Source of the DNA: Nitriliruptoraceae bacterium
GTDB taxonomy: Bacteria; Actinomycetota; Nitriliruptoria; Nitriliruptorales; Nitriliruptoraceae
Assembly (NCBI GenBank): GCA_007120485.1
Contig: SKNP01000154.1
Coordinates: 1-10,367 of the forward strand
DNA length: 10,367 bases
Direction of reading: 5' to 3'
Below the pieces are notes generated by a model, which saw only the letters and a program-made list of their open reading frames with translations, searched no databases and was not told where the DNA came from. This document shows, piece after piece, positions 1 through 5,640 of this stretch (position 1 is its first letter; the number at the start of each line of letters is the position of its first letter). Made by a program: the position numbers and the translations under genes.

Positions 1-2
1 CG

Positions 3-41
3 GTGACCGACCTGGAGGAGGTGCCTCGTGACCGTCGCTGA
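3..41 (+). CDS. Possible C-terminal tail of an upstream gene (5' end outside window)
   Basis: Reading from base 3 gives VTDLEEVPRDRR and then a TGA at 39-41. Nine of the twelve third positions are G or C, clearly more gene-like than the frame ending at the TGA at 29-31. If real, this gene overlaps the proposed hrcA start by 14 bases. Twelve residues are too few to assign a family. In many bacteria the gene before hrcA is hemW, but nothing here identifies it. Confidence 0.25.
   Translation: MTDLEEVPRDRR
14..21 (+). promoter_or_regulatory. Strong Shine-Dalgarno site for the long form of hrcA
   Basis: GGAGGAGG lies six bases before the GTG at 28. It is the strongest ribosome binding site in the window and is the main reason to accept the upstream start of hrcA. 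It could also simply be Leu-Glu-Glu codons of the upstream gene. Confidence 0.5.
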
Positions 42-1218
42 TCGACGCCCAGCCCGGGGCGCATCCGCCTCGCCGCCACCCGGCCGCCCGCGCGATGGCC
101 TGCACGTGACGGACGTCCCCGACGATGCGGTGCGGATGCGTGTCCCGCTGCGTATGGATGCCGCCGCGGAGCGTCCGGACGCGGCGGCGGACGACGCGGA
201 GCTCGATGACCGCAAGCGGCAGGTGCTGCGCGCGGTGGTCTCCGAGCACGTCGCCCGCGGCGAACCGGTCGGCTCCAAGCGGGTCGTCGAGGTGGCCGGG
301 CTGAACGTGTCCGCCGCGACCGTCCGCAACGAGATGGCGGCCCTGGAGAGCCTCGGCTACATCATGCAGCCGCATACCTCCGCCGGTCGCGTGCCGACCG
401 ACAAGGGCTACCGCCGGTTCGTCGACGATCTGCGCGCCGACGCCTCGCTGGACAGCCCACGCCGCGAACTCGTCCACGAACTGCTCGGTTCCGCGACCGA
501 CGAGGAGGATCTGCTGGCGCGCACCTCCTCCGTGCTCAGCCAGCTCACCCGGCTGGTGTCGTTGGTGATCGCCCCGACCGTGGAGACCGCACGCCTCAAG
601 CTGGTCGAGCTGGTCGAGCTGACGGCTGGCTCGGCGCTGCTGCTCCTCGTGGCGGATACCGGCCGCGTGGAGAAGCGGGCGATCGAGCTGCCCCCGGGGA
701 CCACGGAGACCGACCTCGACCGGGTCCGCTCGGTCCTCAGCGAGCACGTCCGTGGGCGGCGGCTCGGCGAGGTCAACGCCGCCGTGCGCAACCTGGTCGA
801 CGAGGCGCCATCGGACCTACGGGAGCTGGTGCGCGCGGTCGAGGACGCCACCCACAGCGGCCTGGCCGACGACACGATCCACCACGTCTTCGTCGGTGGA
901 CAGGCCTCCCTCGCCGGTGACGACGCGTTCGAGCGTGAGCACCTCTCCCGGCTGCTCGAGTTGATCGAAGAGCGGGCGACCCTCGCCCGGCTCGTGGCCG
1001 ACGCCACCGCCGACGACCATCCCACCGTGCGCATCGGTCAGGAGAACGAGGTCGAGGACCTGCGGGCCGCCTCGCTGGTGGCGCAGCGCTACCAGCTGGT
1101 CACGGCTGGTTCCCTGGGCGTCCTCGGCCCGACGCGCATGGACTACGTCAGCGTCCTCGCGACGGTCCAGGCCGTCGTGGACCAGCTGCAGGAGAGCCTC
1201 ACCGACCTGTCCAGCTGA
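28..1218 (+). CDS. hrcA: Heat-inducible transcription repressor HrcA
   Basis: HrcA represses heat-shock operons by binding the CIRCE inverted repeat, and in known systems it is kept active by GroEL. The 396-residue product has the family winged-helix DNA-binding domain at about residues 58-135. Visible marks are LDDRKRQVLRAVV at 59-71, VSAATVRNEMAALE at 94-107 and the wing segment HTSAGRVPTDKGYRRFVD at 116-133. The GAF-like HrcA domain follows at roughly 155-385. The family is usually about 340 residues. Here some 57 extra residues, rich in Ala, Pro, Arg and Asp, precede the conserved part. The GTG at 28 is chosen because of the strong SD at 14-21. Later in-frame starts (GTG 107, ATG 136, ATG 154) have weak or no SD. 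I see no CIRCE-like element in the window, so its targets are probably elsewhere. dnaJ follows after a 193-base gap. Family assignment is firm; the start is uncertain. Confidence 0.95.
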   Translation: MTVADRRPARGASASPPPGRPRDGLHVTDVPDDAVRMRVPLRMDAAAERPDAAADDAELDDRKRQVLRAVVSEHVARGEPVGSKRVVEVAGLNVSAATVRNEMAALESLGYIMQPHTSAGRVPTDKGYRRFVDDLRADASLDSPRRELVHELLGSATDEEDLLARTSSVLSQLTRLVSLVIAPTVETARLKLVELVELTAGSALLLLVADTGRVEKRAIELPPGTTETDLDRVRSVLSEHVRGRRLGEVNAAVRNLVDEAPSDLRELVRAVEDATHSGLADDTIHHVFVGGQASLAGDDAFEREHLSRLLELIEERATLARLVADATADDHPTVRIGQENEVEDLRAASLVAQRYQLVTAGSLGVLGPTRMDYVSVLATVQAVVDQLQESLTDLSS

Positions 1219-1275
1219 CCCGCGGGTCGGCGATCGCCGCCACCGTGGGTCGCTCCGCCCGGCCGTATCGAACCC

Positions 1276-1293
1276 CCGGCGCCCGAGCGCCGG
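1276..1293 (+). terminator. GC-rich hairpin after hrcA, terminator-like without a U tract
   Basis: CCGGCGC (1276-1282) and GCGCCGG (1287-1293) form a perfect 7-bp stem around the loop CCGA. A third arm, CCGGCGC at 1294-1300, could compete for the same partner. No T run follows, so this may be a U-less terminator, an RNA processing or stability structure, or chance in very GC-rich DNA. Confidence 0.35.
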
Positions 1294-1313
1294 CCGGCGC
1301 CTGTTCCCGCCTG

Positions 1314-1393
1314 ACACCCCCGCGCGCTACGACCCCCGCGCCCTTCGACCCCCGCGTCCTTCGACCCCTACGCCCTTCGACCCCCGCCCCCGC
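1314..1393 (+). repeat. 16-bp tandem repeat array before dnaJ
   Basis: The unit CGACCCCCGCGCCCTT recurs with an exact 16-base period, starting at 1330, 1346, 1362 and 1378. The second and third copies differ from the first at only one or two positions each, and the last drifts at its 3' half. A more degenerate copy begins at 1314. The array ends about 20 bases before the proposed dnaJ start. It is strongly C-biased on the + strand, so the transcript would have a pyrimidine-rich leader. The period is not a multiple of three and no gene spans it, so it is non-coding. Confidence 0.8.
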
Positions 1394-1411
1394 ACCCGCA
1401 TGAGGCCGCCC

Positions 1412-2542
1412 GTGTCCGACCTGTACGAACTGCTCGACGTGCCGCAGGGCGCGTCGACCGACGACGTCAAGAAGGCCTACCGCCGCAAGGCGCGTGAGCA
1501 TCACCCGGATGCCGGTGGTGACGAGGAGACGTTCAAGGCCGTCACCCACGCCTACCAGGTGCTCTCCGACCCGGAGAAGCGCGCCCGCTACGACCGGTTC
1601 GGCGACGACGGCACCTCGAACGGTCGCGGTGGTGGTGGCCAGGACCCGTTCGGCTTCGGCGGGCTGGGCGACGTGATCGATGCGTTCTTCGGTGCGGGTG
1701 CCTCCGGTGGGTTCGCGGGGGCCGGCGGCGGCGGGGGTGCGCGTCGCAACCAGCCCGGACGTGATGTGCTGGTGGTCGTCGACCTGACGCTGGAAGAGGT
1801 CGTCACCGGCGTACACCGCGAGGTCGAGGTCGACGTCGCGCGGGGATGCGACACGTGCGGGGGTGCCGGCTCGGCCGACGGGAGCGCGGCGGAACGCTGC
1901 GGGACCTGCGGCGGGGCGGGGCAGGTGCAGCGCGTCGTCCGCACGGCGTTCGGACAGCTGGCGACCGCGGCGCCGTGCACCGACTGCCAGGGGTCGGGGC
2001 GACGCCCGACCGAGCCATGCACCGCCTGCGGCGGCGAAGGGCGTCGTCCCACGTCGCGCACCCTCGGGGTGGACGTCCCCGCCGGGCTCGAGGACGGTGA
2101 TCGCATCCCGGTGCGGGGCGAGGGCGAAGCCGGTCGGCAAGGCGCACCACCTGGAGACCTTTACGTCCAGGTCCGGGTCGCCACCCACGACGTCTTCCAG
2201 CGCGAAGGCCGCGACCTGACCGCGGAGGTGAGCGTGCCGGTCACCCAGGCGGCGCTCGGCGGCACGTTGACGGTGCCGACGGTCGATGGCGAGGACGCGG
2301 AGGTCCCGGTCCCGGCCGGCACGCAGCCGGGGGACGTCCTCACGGTCCGCCGGGCCGGGGTGCCGGTCCGTGGCGGTGGCCGGCGGGGTGACCTCCACCT
2401 CGTCGTCAAGGTGGAGGTTCCCACGGGTCTCGACACCAAGCAGCGGGAGCTGCTCACCGAACTGGCGGAGGTCCGCGGTGAGCCGTTGAGCTCCGAGGGC
2501 GCCGGGCTGCTTTCCCGGCTACGCGGCGCGTTCCAGCGCTGA
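1412..2542 (+). CDS. dnaJ: Chaperone protein DnaJ (type I J-protein, actinobacterial DnaJ2 context)
   Basis: This cytosolic co-chaperone stimulates DnaK ATPase and delivers unfolded substrates. Counting from the GTG at 1412 (376 residues), the J domain is at 1-66 with the HPD triad at 31-33. A Gly/Phe-rich linker covers about 67-118. The zinc domain has all four CxxCxGxG repeats: C146/C149, C163/C166, C189/C192 and C203/C206. The C-terminal substrate-binding domains follow at 211-340. An in-frame ATG at 1400 would add MRPP. I prefer GTG 1412 because GAGG at 1402-1405 sits six bases upstream, the protein then begins SDLYELLDV as family members do, and nothing SD-like precedes 1400. Its place after hrcA matches the hrcA-dnaJ2 pair of Streptomyces and Mycobacterium, so a second dnaJ beside dnaK-grpE elsewhere is likely. 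The TGA is followed one base later by the rsmE start. Confidence 0.96.
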   Translation: MSDLYELLDVPQGASTDDVKKAYRRKAREHHPDAGGDEETFKAVTHAYQVLSDPEKRARYDRFGDDGTSNGRGGGGQDPFGFGGLGDVIDAFFGAGASGGFAGAGGGGGARRNQPGRDVLVVVDLTLEEVVTGVHREVEVDVARGCDTCGGAGSADGSAAERCGTCGGAGQVQRVVRTAFGQLATAAPCTDCQGSGRRPTEPCTACGGEGRRPTSRTLGVDVPAGLEDGDRIPVRGEGEAGRQGAPPGDLYVQVRVATHDVFQREGRDLTAEVSVPVTQAALGGTLTVPTVDGEDAEVPVPAGTQPGDVLTVRRAGVPVRGGGRRGDLHLVVKVEVPTGLDTKQRELLTELAEVRGEPLSSEGAGLLSRLRGAFQR

Positions 2543-2543
2543 G

Positions 2544-3287
2544 GTGAGCCTGCGTCCGTTCGTCCACGTCGACCACCCGCTGCCGGACGTGGCCGGCACG
2601 ATCGATCTGGGCCGCGAGGAACGCCACCACCTCGGCACGGTGCTGCGGTTGGCGCCCGGCGCCCCGGTGGTGTGCAGTGACGGCGGAGGCCGCGTGGCCA
2701 CCGGGGTGTTCCACGGCGATGCGCTCGAGCTGGCCGAGCCGCCGCGGACGCGGCCACGTCCGACCCCGCGGTTGGAGCTGGCGCAGGCGCTCGGCAAGGG
2801 CCGCAAGGTCGACGAGGTGGTGCGGCTGGCCACCGAGCTGGGGGTCGACACGATCCACCCGATCGCGGCCGAGCGATCCGTGGTGCGCCTGGCGGGGGAG
2901 CGGGCCGAGAAGGCCCGGACGCGCTGGACGGCCGTGGCACGCGCTGCCGCGGAGCAGTCGCGCCGCGCGTTCCGGCCGGATATCGCGCCGCTGTGCGCGC
3001 TGGACCGGCTCGAGGTGTCCGGCGCCGAACTGCTGGTCGCGGCGCCGGCGGCCCCCGCCCTGCCGGAGCTCGTCGACGAGGTGCGCGACGCGGCTCGGGT
3101 GGTCCTGGCGATCGGTCCCGAGGGGGGCTGGACCGACGCCGAACTGGCGGTCGCGACCGCCGCCGGTGCGCGCCTGGTGGGTCTGGGACCCGCCGTACTG
3201 CGCACCGAGCACGCCGGTGGTGTCGGGCTGGCGGTCCTGGCGGCCGGCGTCGGGCGCTGGGCGACCACGCCCGACGAGGTCGGGTGA
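2544..3287 (+). CDS. rsmE: 16S rRNA (uracil1498-N3)-methyltransferase RsmE
   Basis: RsmE transfers a methyl group from S-adenosylmethionine to N3 of U1498 in helix 44 of 16S rRNA. The 247-residue product has the normal family length. An N-terminal PUA-like domain covers about 1-70, with the RHHL segment at 27-30. The SPOUT methyltransferase domain follows. Its conserved blocks are visible: GKGRKVDEVVRLATELGV (84-101), the ERSVV block (110-114), AAAEQSRR (134-141), the SAM-binding IGPEGGWTDAE (190-200), and the trefoil-knot segment LGPAVLRTEHA (214-224), where families usually have LRTETA. It starts with GTG one base after the dnaJ stop and has no separate SD, so translation is probably coupled to dnaJ. 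The dnaJ-rsmE pairing is widespread in Gram-positive bacteria. Confidence 0.94.
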   Translation: MSLRPFVHVDHPLPDVAGTIDLGREERHHLGTVLRLAPGAPVVCSDGGGRVATGVFHGDALELAEPPRTRPRPTPRLELAQALGKGRKVDEVVRLATELGVDTIHPIAAERSVVRLAGERAEKARTRWTAVARAAAEQSRRAFRPDIAPLCALDRLEVSGAELLVAAPAAPALPELVDEVRDAARVVLAIGPEGGWTDAELAVATAAGARLVGLGPAVLRTEHAGGVGLAVLAAGVGRWATTPDEVG

Positions 3288-3325
3288 TCGCGCGCACCTC
3301 GGCGCCCACGCAGGTCGTGCGTCAA

Positions 3326-3359
3326 GCGACCATCTGGTGTCGTTCCGTGCGTTGGTCGC
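3326..3359 (+). other. Imperfect stem-loop downstream of rsmE
   Basis: GCGACCA (3326-3332) and TGGTCGC (3353-3359) are perfect 7-bp inverted copies separated by 20 bases. Inside them ACCATCTGGT offers a competing short stem. It lies 39 bases after the rsmE stop and could stabilise or end the dnaJ-rsmE transcript. There is no U tract. The rest of 3288-3431 shows no gene or recognised motif. Confidence 0.25.
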
Positions 3360-3431
3360 GCTGATCGACCGTGCAGAGCGGCTGACCCTTCACCCATCGT
3401 CGGATGCGCTTACGCAGCGTCGACATATTCC

Positions 3432-3446
3432 ACCACGCGCTGTGGT
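3432..3446 (+). promoter_or_regulatory. Palindromic operator candidate upstream of the BldD-like gene
   Basis: ACCAC-GCGCT-GTGGT is a perfect inverted repeat with 5-base arms and a 5-base spacer. It sits about 10 bases upstream of a possible -10 box. The Streptomyces BldD box, recalled as TnACnC(A/T)GnGTnA, has the same AC-to-GT spacing, and five of its nine specified positions agree here when centred on 3439. Known BldD represses its own gene, so autoregulation is a reasonable inference. The match is partial. Confidence 0.4.
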
Positions 3447-3456
3447 CGGACTAGCG

Positions 3457-3462
3457 TACGAT
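3457..3462 (+). promoter_or_regulatory. Possible -10 promoter element for the BldD-like gene
   Basis: TACGAT matches the TAnnnT type of actinobacterial -10 box. The overlapping TAGCGT at 3452-3457 also fits. I find no convincing TTGAC-like -35 at the right distance. The position, downstream of the palindrome and about 45 bases before the chosen start, is sensible for a promoter. Confidence 0.3.
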
Positions 3463-3497
3463 GAAGGGAGCCGGCGAGAGAGCCGCCGGCACGAGGT

Positions 3498-3504
3498 GGA
3501 GGGA
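3498..3504 (+). promoter_or_regulatory. Shine-Dalgarno site deciding the GTG 3509 start
   Basis: GGAGGGA lies four bases before the GTG at 3509. The alternative ATG at 3461 has no SD and would add a 16-residue Arg/Gly-rich tail not expected in BldD-like proteins. Confidence 0.6.
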
Positions 3505-3508
3505 CCCG

Positions 3509-3985
3509 GTGGCCTCGGACGACGACCAGTACGCGCGAGCGCTCGGTGAGCGCCTCCGCCGCGTCCGCCAGCAGCAGGGCATGTCGTTGCACGACGTGGA
3601 GGAGCGCTCGAACGGTGAGTTGAAGGCCTCCGTCGTCGGTGCGTACGAACGTGGTGAGCGAGCCGTGTCCATCACGCGCTTGCACCATCTGGCGGACTTC
3701 TACCGGGTCCCGGTGGGCGAACTCCTGCCCGACCGTGCCGCTGCGGCGCCGCGGTTCGAGGACGCCGGTCCGGAACTGGTCATCGACCTGGTCGCGCTGG
3801 AGTCCCATCGCGCGGAGGAGCCGGCCCTGCGTCGCTACGTCGACGCGATCCAGGCCCGTCGCGGTGACTACAACGGGCGGGTGCTCACCGTCCGCTCCAG
3901 CGACCTCGACCTGCTCGCTGCGGTGCTGGAGTCCAGTCCCGACGACCTGCGCGTGCGCCTGGCCTCCACCGGCATCGTCCGCTGA
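3509..3985 (+). CDS. bldD: BldD-like transcription regulator with c-di-GMP-binding motif
   Basis: BldD is the master repressor of development in Streptomyces. It dimerises on DNA when four c-di-GMP molecules bridge its C-terminal domains. The 158-residue product (Streptomyces BldD is about 167) has an XRE-type helix-turn-helix at about 10-73, with LGERLRRVRQQQGMSL, VVGAYERGERAVS and LADFYRVPVGELLP. A linker leads to a C-terminal domain at about 88-158. The BldD ligand signature RxD-x8-RxxD is exact: R118-G119-D120, eight residues, then R129-S130-S131-D132. This argues that nucleotide binding is kept. It has its own 220-base upstream region with a palindrome and possible -10 box, so it is probably transcribed alone or heads a phoH transcript. 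Its place between rsmE and phoH is not usual in the actinobacterial cluster as I know it. Orthology to true BldD is likely but not proven; in a non-sporulating host its targets may differ. Confidence 0.88.
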   Translation: MASDDDQYARALGERLRRVRQQQGMSLHDVEERSNGELKASVVGAYERGERAVSITRLHHLADFYRVPVGELLPDRAAAAPRFEDAGPELVIDLVALESHRAEEPALRRYVDAIQARRGDYNGRVLTVRSSDLDLLAAVLESSPDDLRVRLASTGIVR

Positions 3986-4032
3986 ACGACGCGGCCTGTC
4001 TGGCTCGGAGGGTGGTCGAGCGTGGGCAAGGT

Positions 4033-4067
4033 CCTCGGCCGCGGCGTCGGGCGACCCTCGGCCGAGG
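4033..4067 (+). other. Stem-loop in the bldD-phoH gap
   Basis: CCTCGGCCG (4033-4041) pairs perfectly with CGGCCGAGG (4059-4067), giving a 9-bp stem with a 17-base loop. The 3' arm is also part of a 12-bp palindrome, CCTCGGCCGAGG (4056-4067). It could end the bldD transcript or fold in the phoH leader, where it would sequester the GAGGTGA at 4064-4070. No U tract follows. Confidence 0.35.
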
Positions 4068-4088
4068 TGACGGGCGCCCCCTCGTCCG

Positions 4089-5186
4089 ATGGCCACGGCA
4101 GCGGTACCCTCGACGCAGCCCCCATCCCCTTCGCAGGAGCCACCCCCACCAGTGGCGAGCCGTCAACCACTCGCGGCCGATATCGACGCCGCCGAGCGCC
4201 AGGCCGAGACCAACGGATCGGTGACCGCCGTCAAGGTGCTGGTCCCCGGGGAGCACGCGATGGTGTCGCTGCTCGGGACGCGCGATGAGCTGCTGAAGGT
4301 GATCGAGCACGAGTTCCGCGCCTCGATCCACGTCCGCGGCAACGAGATCGCGATCTCCTCGTCCGAAGCCGATGAGACCGATCGCGTCGCGCGCCTGTTC
4401 GAGGAGCTGGTCCTGCTGCTGGACCGCGGTCAGTCGCTGGACCGTGCGACGGTCCGGCAGACGGTGCGCATGATCCGTGCCGACGACGACGAGCGGCCCT
4501 CCGAGGTCCTGTCCGAGGCGCTGATCACGCACCGGGGACGCACGATCCGTCCGAAGTCGATCGGGCAGAAGCGCTACCTCGATCACGTCCGCGAGAACAC
4601 CGTCACGTTCGGCATCGGCCCGGCCGGGACCGGCAAGACCTACCTCGCGATGGGCGCGGCCGTGCAGGCGCTGCGGGCCAAGCAGGTCAACCGGCTGATC
4701 CTCACCCGTCCGGCCATCGAAGCCGGCGAGCGGCTCGGGTTCCTGCCCGGGACGTTGCACGAGAAGATCGACCCCTACTTGAAGCCCCTGTGGGACGCCC
4801 TCCACGACATGATGGAGGCGGCCGAACTCACCGACCACGTGGACCGCGGCACGATCGAGGTCGCGCCGCTGGCCTACATGCGTGGGCGGACCCTGAACGA
4901 CGCGTTCATCGTGCTCGACGAGGCCCAGAACACCACCCCCGAGCAGATGAAGATGTTCCTGACCCGCATCGGCTTCAACTCCAAGGCGGTGGTCACCGGG
5001 GACGTCAGCCAGGTCGACCTGCCCTCGGGGACACGTTCGGGACTGAAGATCGTCCACGAGATCCTCGCCGGCATCGACGGGGTCGGGTTCTCGCGTCTGG
5101 AGTCGGGTGACGTCGTCCGCCATCAGATCGTCCAGCGCATCGTCGAGGCCTACGAGGACTGGGACGCCCAGCAGGAGGACCGCTGA
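4089..5186 (+). CDS. phoH: PhoH-family P-loop ATPase (PhoH-like/PhoL)
   Basis: PhoH-like proteins are cytosolic ATPases related to the helicase core and are thought to act on RNA; they are often next to ybeY. The 365-residue product has a KH-like N-terminal region at about 45-115 and the PhoH ATPase domain from about 150. Walker A is GPAGTGKT (177-184), Walker B is FIVLDEAQN (273-281), and TGDVSQVDLP (303-312) is the third family block. The segment LTRPAIEAGERLGFLPG (205-221) is also typical. The first 30 residues are Pro/Ser-rich, and about a third of the first 21 codons end in A or T, unlike the rest. An in-frame GTG at 4152 with AGGAG at 4135-4139 (12-base spacing) may be the true start, giving 344 residues. 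The ATG at 4089 has only a distant GAGGTGA. ybeY starts one base after its stop, so the two are almost certainly co-transcribed. Confidence 0.94.
   Translation: MATAAVPSTQPPSPSQEPPPPVASRQPLAADIDAAERQAETNGSVTAVKVLVPGEHAMVSLLGTRDELLKVIEHEFRASIHVRGNEIAISSSEADETDRVARLFEELVLLLDRGQSLDRATVRQTVRMIRADDDERPSEVLSEALITHRGRTIRPKSIGQKRYLDHVRENTVTFGIGPAGTGKTYLAMGAAVQALRAKQVNRLILTRPAIEAGERLGFLPGTLHEKIDPYLKPLWDALHDMMEAAELTDHVDRGTIEVAPLAYMRGRTLNDAFIVLDEAQNTTPEQMKMFLTRIGFNSKAVVTGDVSQVDLPSGTRSGLKIVHEILAGIDGVGFSRLESGDVVRHQIVQRIVEAYEDWDAQQEDR
5173..5178 (+). promoter_or_regulatory. Shine-Dalgarno site of ybeY inside the phoH end
   Basis: AGGAGG lies nine bases before the GTG at 5188, inside the last phoH codons. 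It supports that start over an in-frame ATG at 5107, deep inside phoH, which would add 27 residues unlike YbeY. Confidence 0.65.
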
Positions 5187-5187
5187 G

Positions 5188-5640
5188 GTGGCGGTCTTCC
5201 TGGCGGACGAGCAGCACCTGACCGTGGACGCCGACGACCTGATCGCGCTGGCTCGCCACGTCCTGCATGCCGAGCGGGTCCCGGAGGACATGGAGGTGGC
5301 GCTGCTGCTGGTCGACGAGGAGTCGATCGGCGCGCTCAACGAGCAGCACCTCGGGCACGAGGGGCCGACCGACGTGCTCGCGTTCCCGATCGATCAACCC
5401 GGTGAGACGCCACCCGACGTTCCGGCCATCCTCGGTGACGTGGTGCTCTGCCCCGCGGTCGCCAGCGCGCAAGCGCCGAGGTTCGGCCGCGAACCCCGAG
5501 ACGAACTGCGGATGCTGACGGTTCACGGCCTGTTGCACCTGCTCGGGATGGACCACGCCGACGAGGCCGAGGAACGCGCCATGTTCGGTCGCACCGACGA
5601 ACTGCTCGCGAGCTTCGCGGCGCAGCAGTCGGACCCGTGA
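5188..5640 (+). CDS. ybeY: Endoribonuclease YbeY (16S rRNA maturation factor)
   Basis: YbeY is a zinc-dependent single-strand endoribonuclease needed for 16S rRNA 3'-end maturation and for 70S ribosome quality control. The product is 150 residues, a normal length. The metal site is intact in HGLLHLLGMDH, giving the H-x3-H-x5-H ligands H113, H117 and H123. Upstream are the family blocks LNEQHLGHEGPTDVLAFPID (50-69), here LGHEGPTDVLAFP rather than the common R-x3-PTDVLSFP, and ILGDVVLCP (81-89). The start is GTG 5188, one base after the phoH stop. The final TGA overlaps the GTG of the next gene in GTGA. Both junctions indicate one operon: phoH-ybeY-CNNM. Confidence 0.94.
   Translation: MAVFLADEQHLTVDADDLIALARHVLHAERVPEDMEVALLLVDEESIGALNEQHLGHEGPTDVLAFPIDQPGETPPDVPAILGDVVLCPAVASAQAPRFGREPRDELRMLTVHGLLHLLGMDHADEAEERAMFGRTDELLASFAAQQSDP

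Noticed and set aside
1228..1239. CGGCGATCGCCG palindrome after hrcA as a terminator
   Set aside because: It has no loop, so it cannot form an ordinary RNA hairpin; GCGATCGC-type palindromes are common in GC-rich DNA.
1199..2398. 399-residue minus-strand open frame opposite dnaJ
   Set aside because: It spans the tandem repeats and the dnaJ J and zinc domains, with no family signature of its own.
3420..3425. TCGACA as the -35 box of the BldD-like gene
   Set aside because: It ends 31 bases before the TACGAT box and 26 before TAGCGT, too far for a sigma-70-type promoter.
4022..4288. Small + strand frame starting GTG/MGKVLGRGVG before phoH
   Set aside because: It overlaps phoH out of phase, has no conserved motif and becomes Arg-rich where phoH is coding.
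3885..5339. 484-residue minus-strand open frame opposite phoH and ybeY
   Set aside because: It covers the conserved PhoH ATPase motifs on the other strand and crosses gene boundaries. Composition is typical of a shadow frame.
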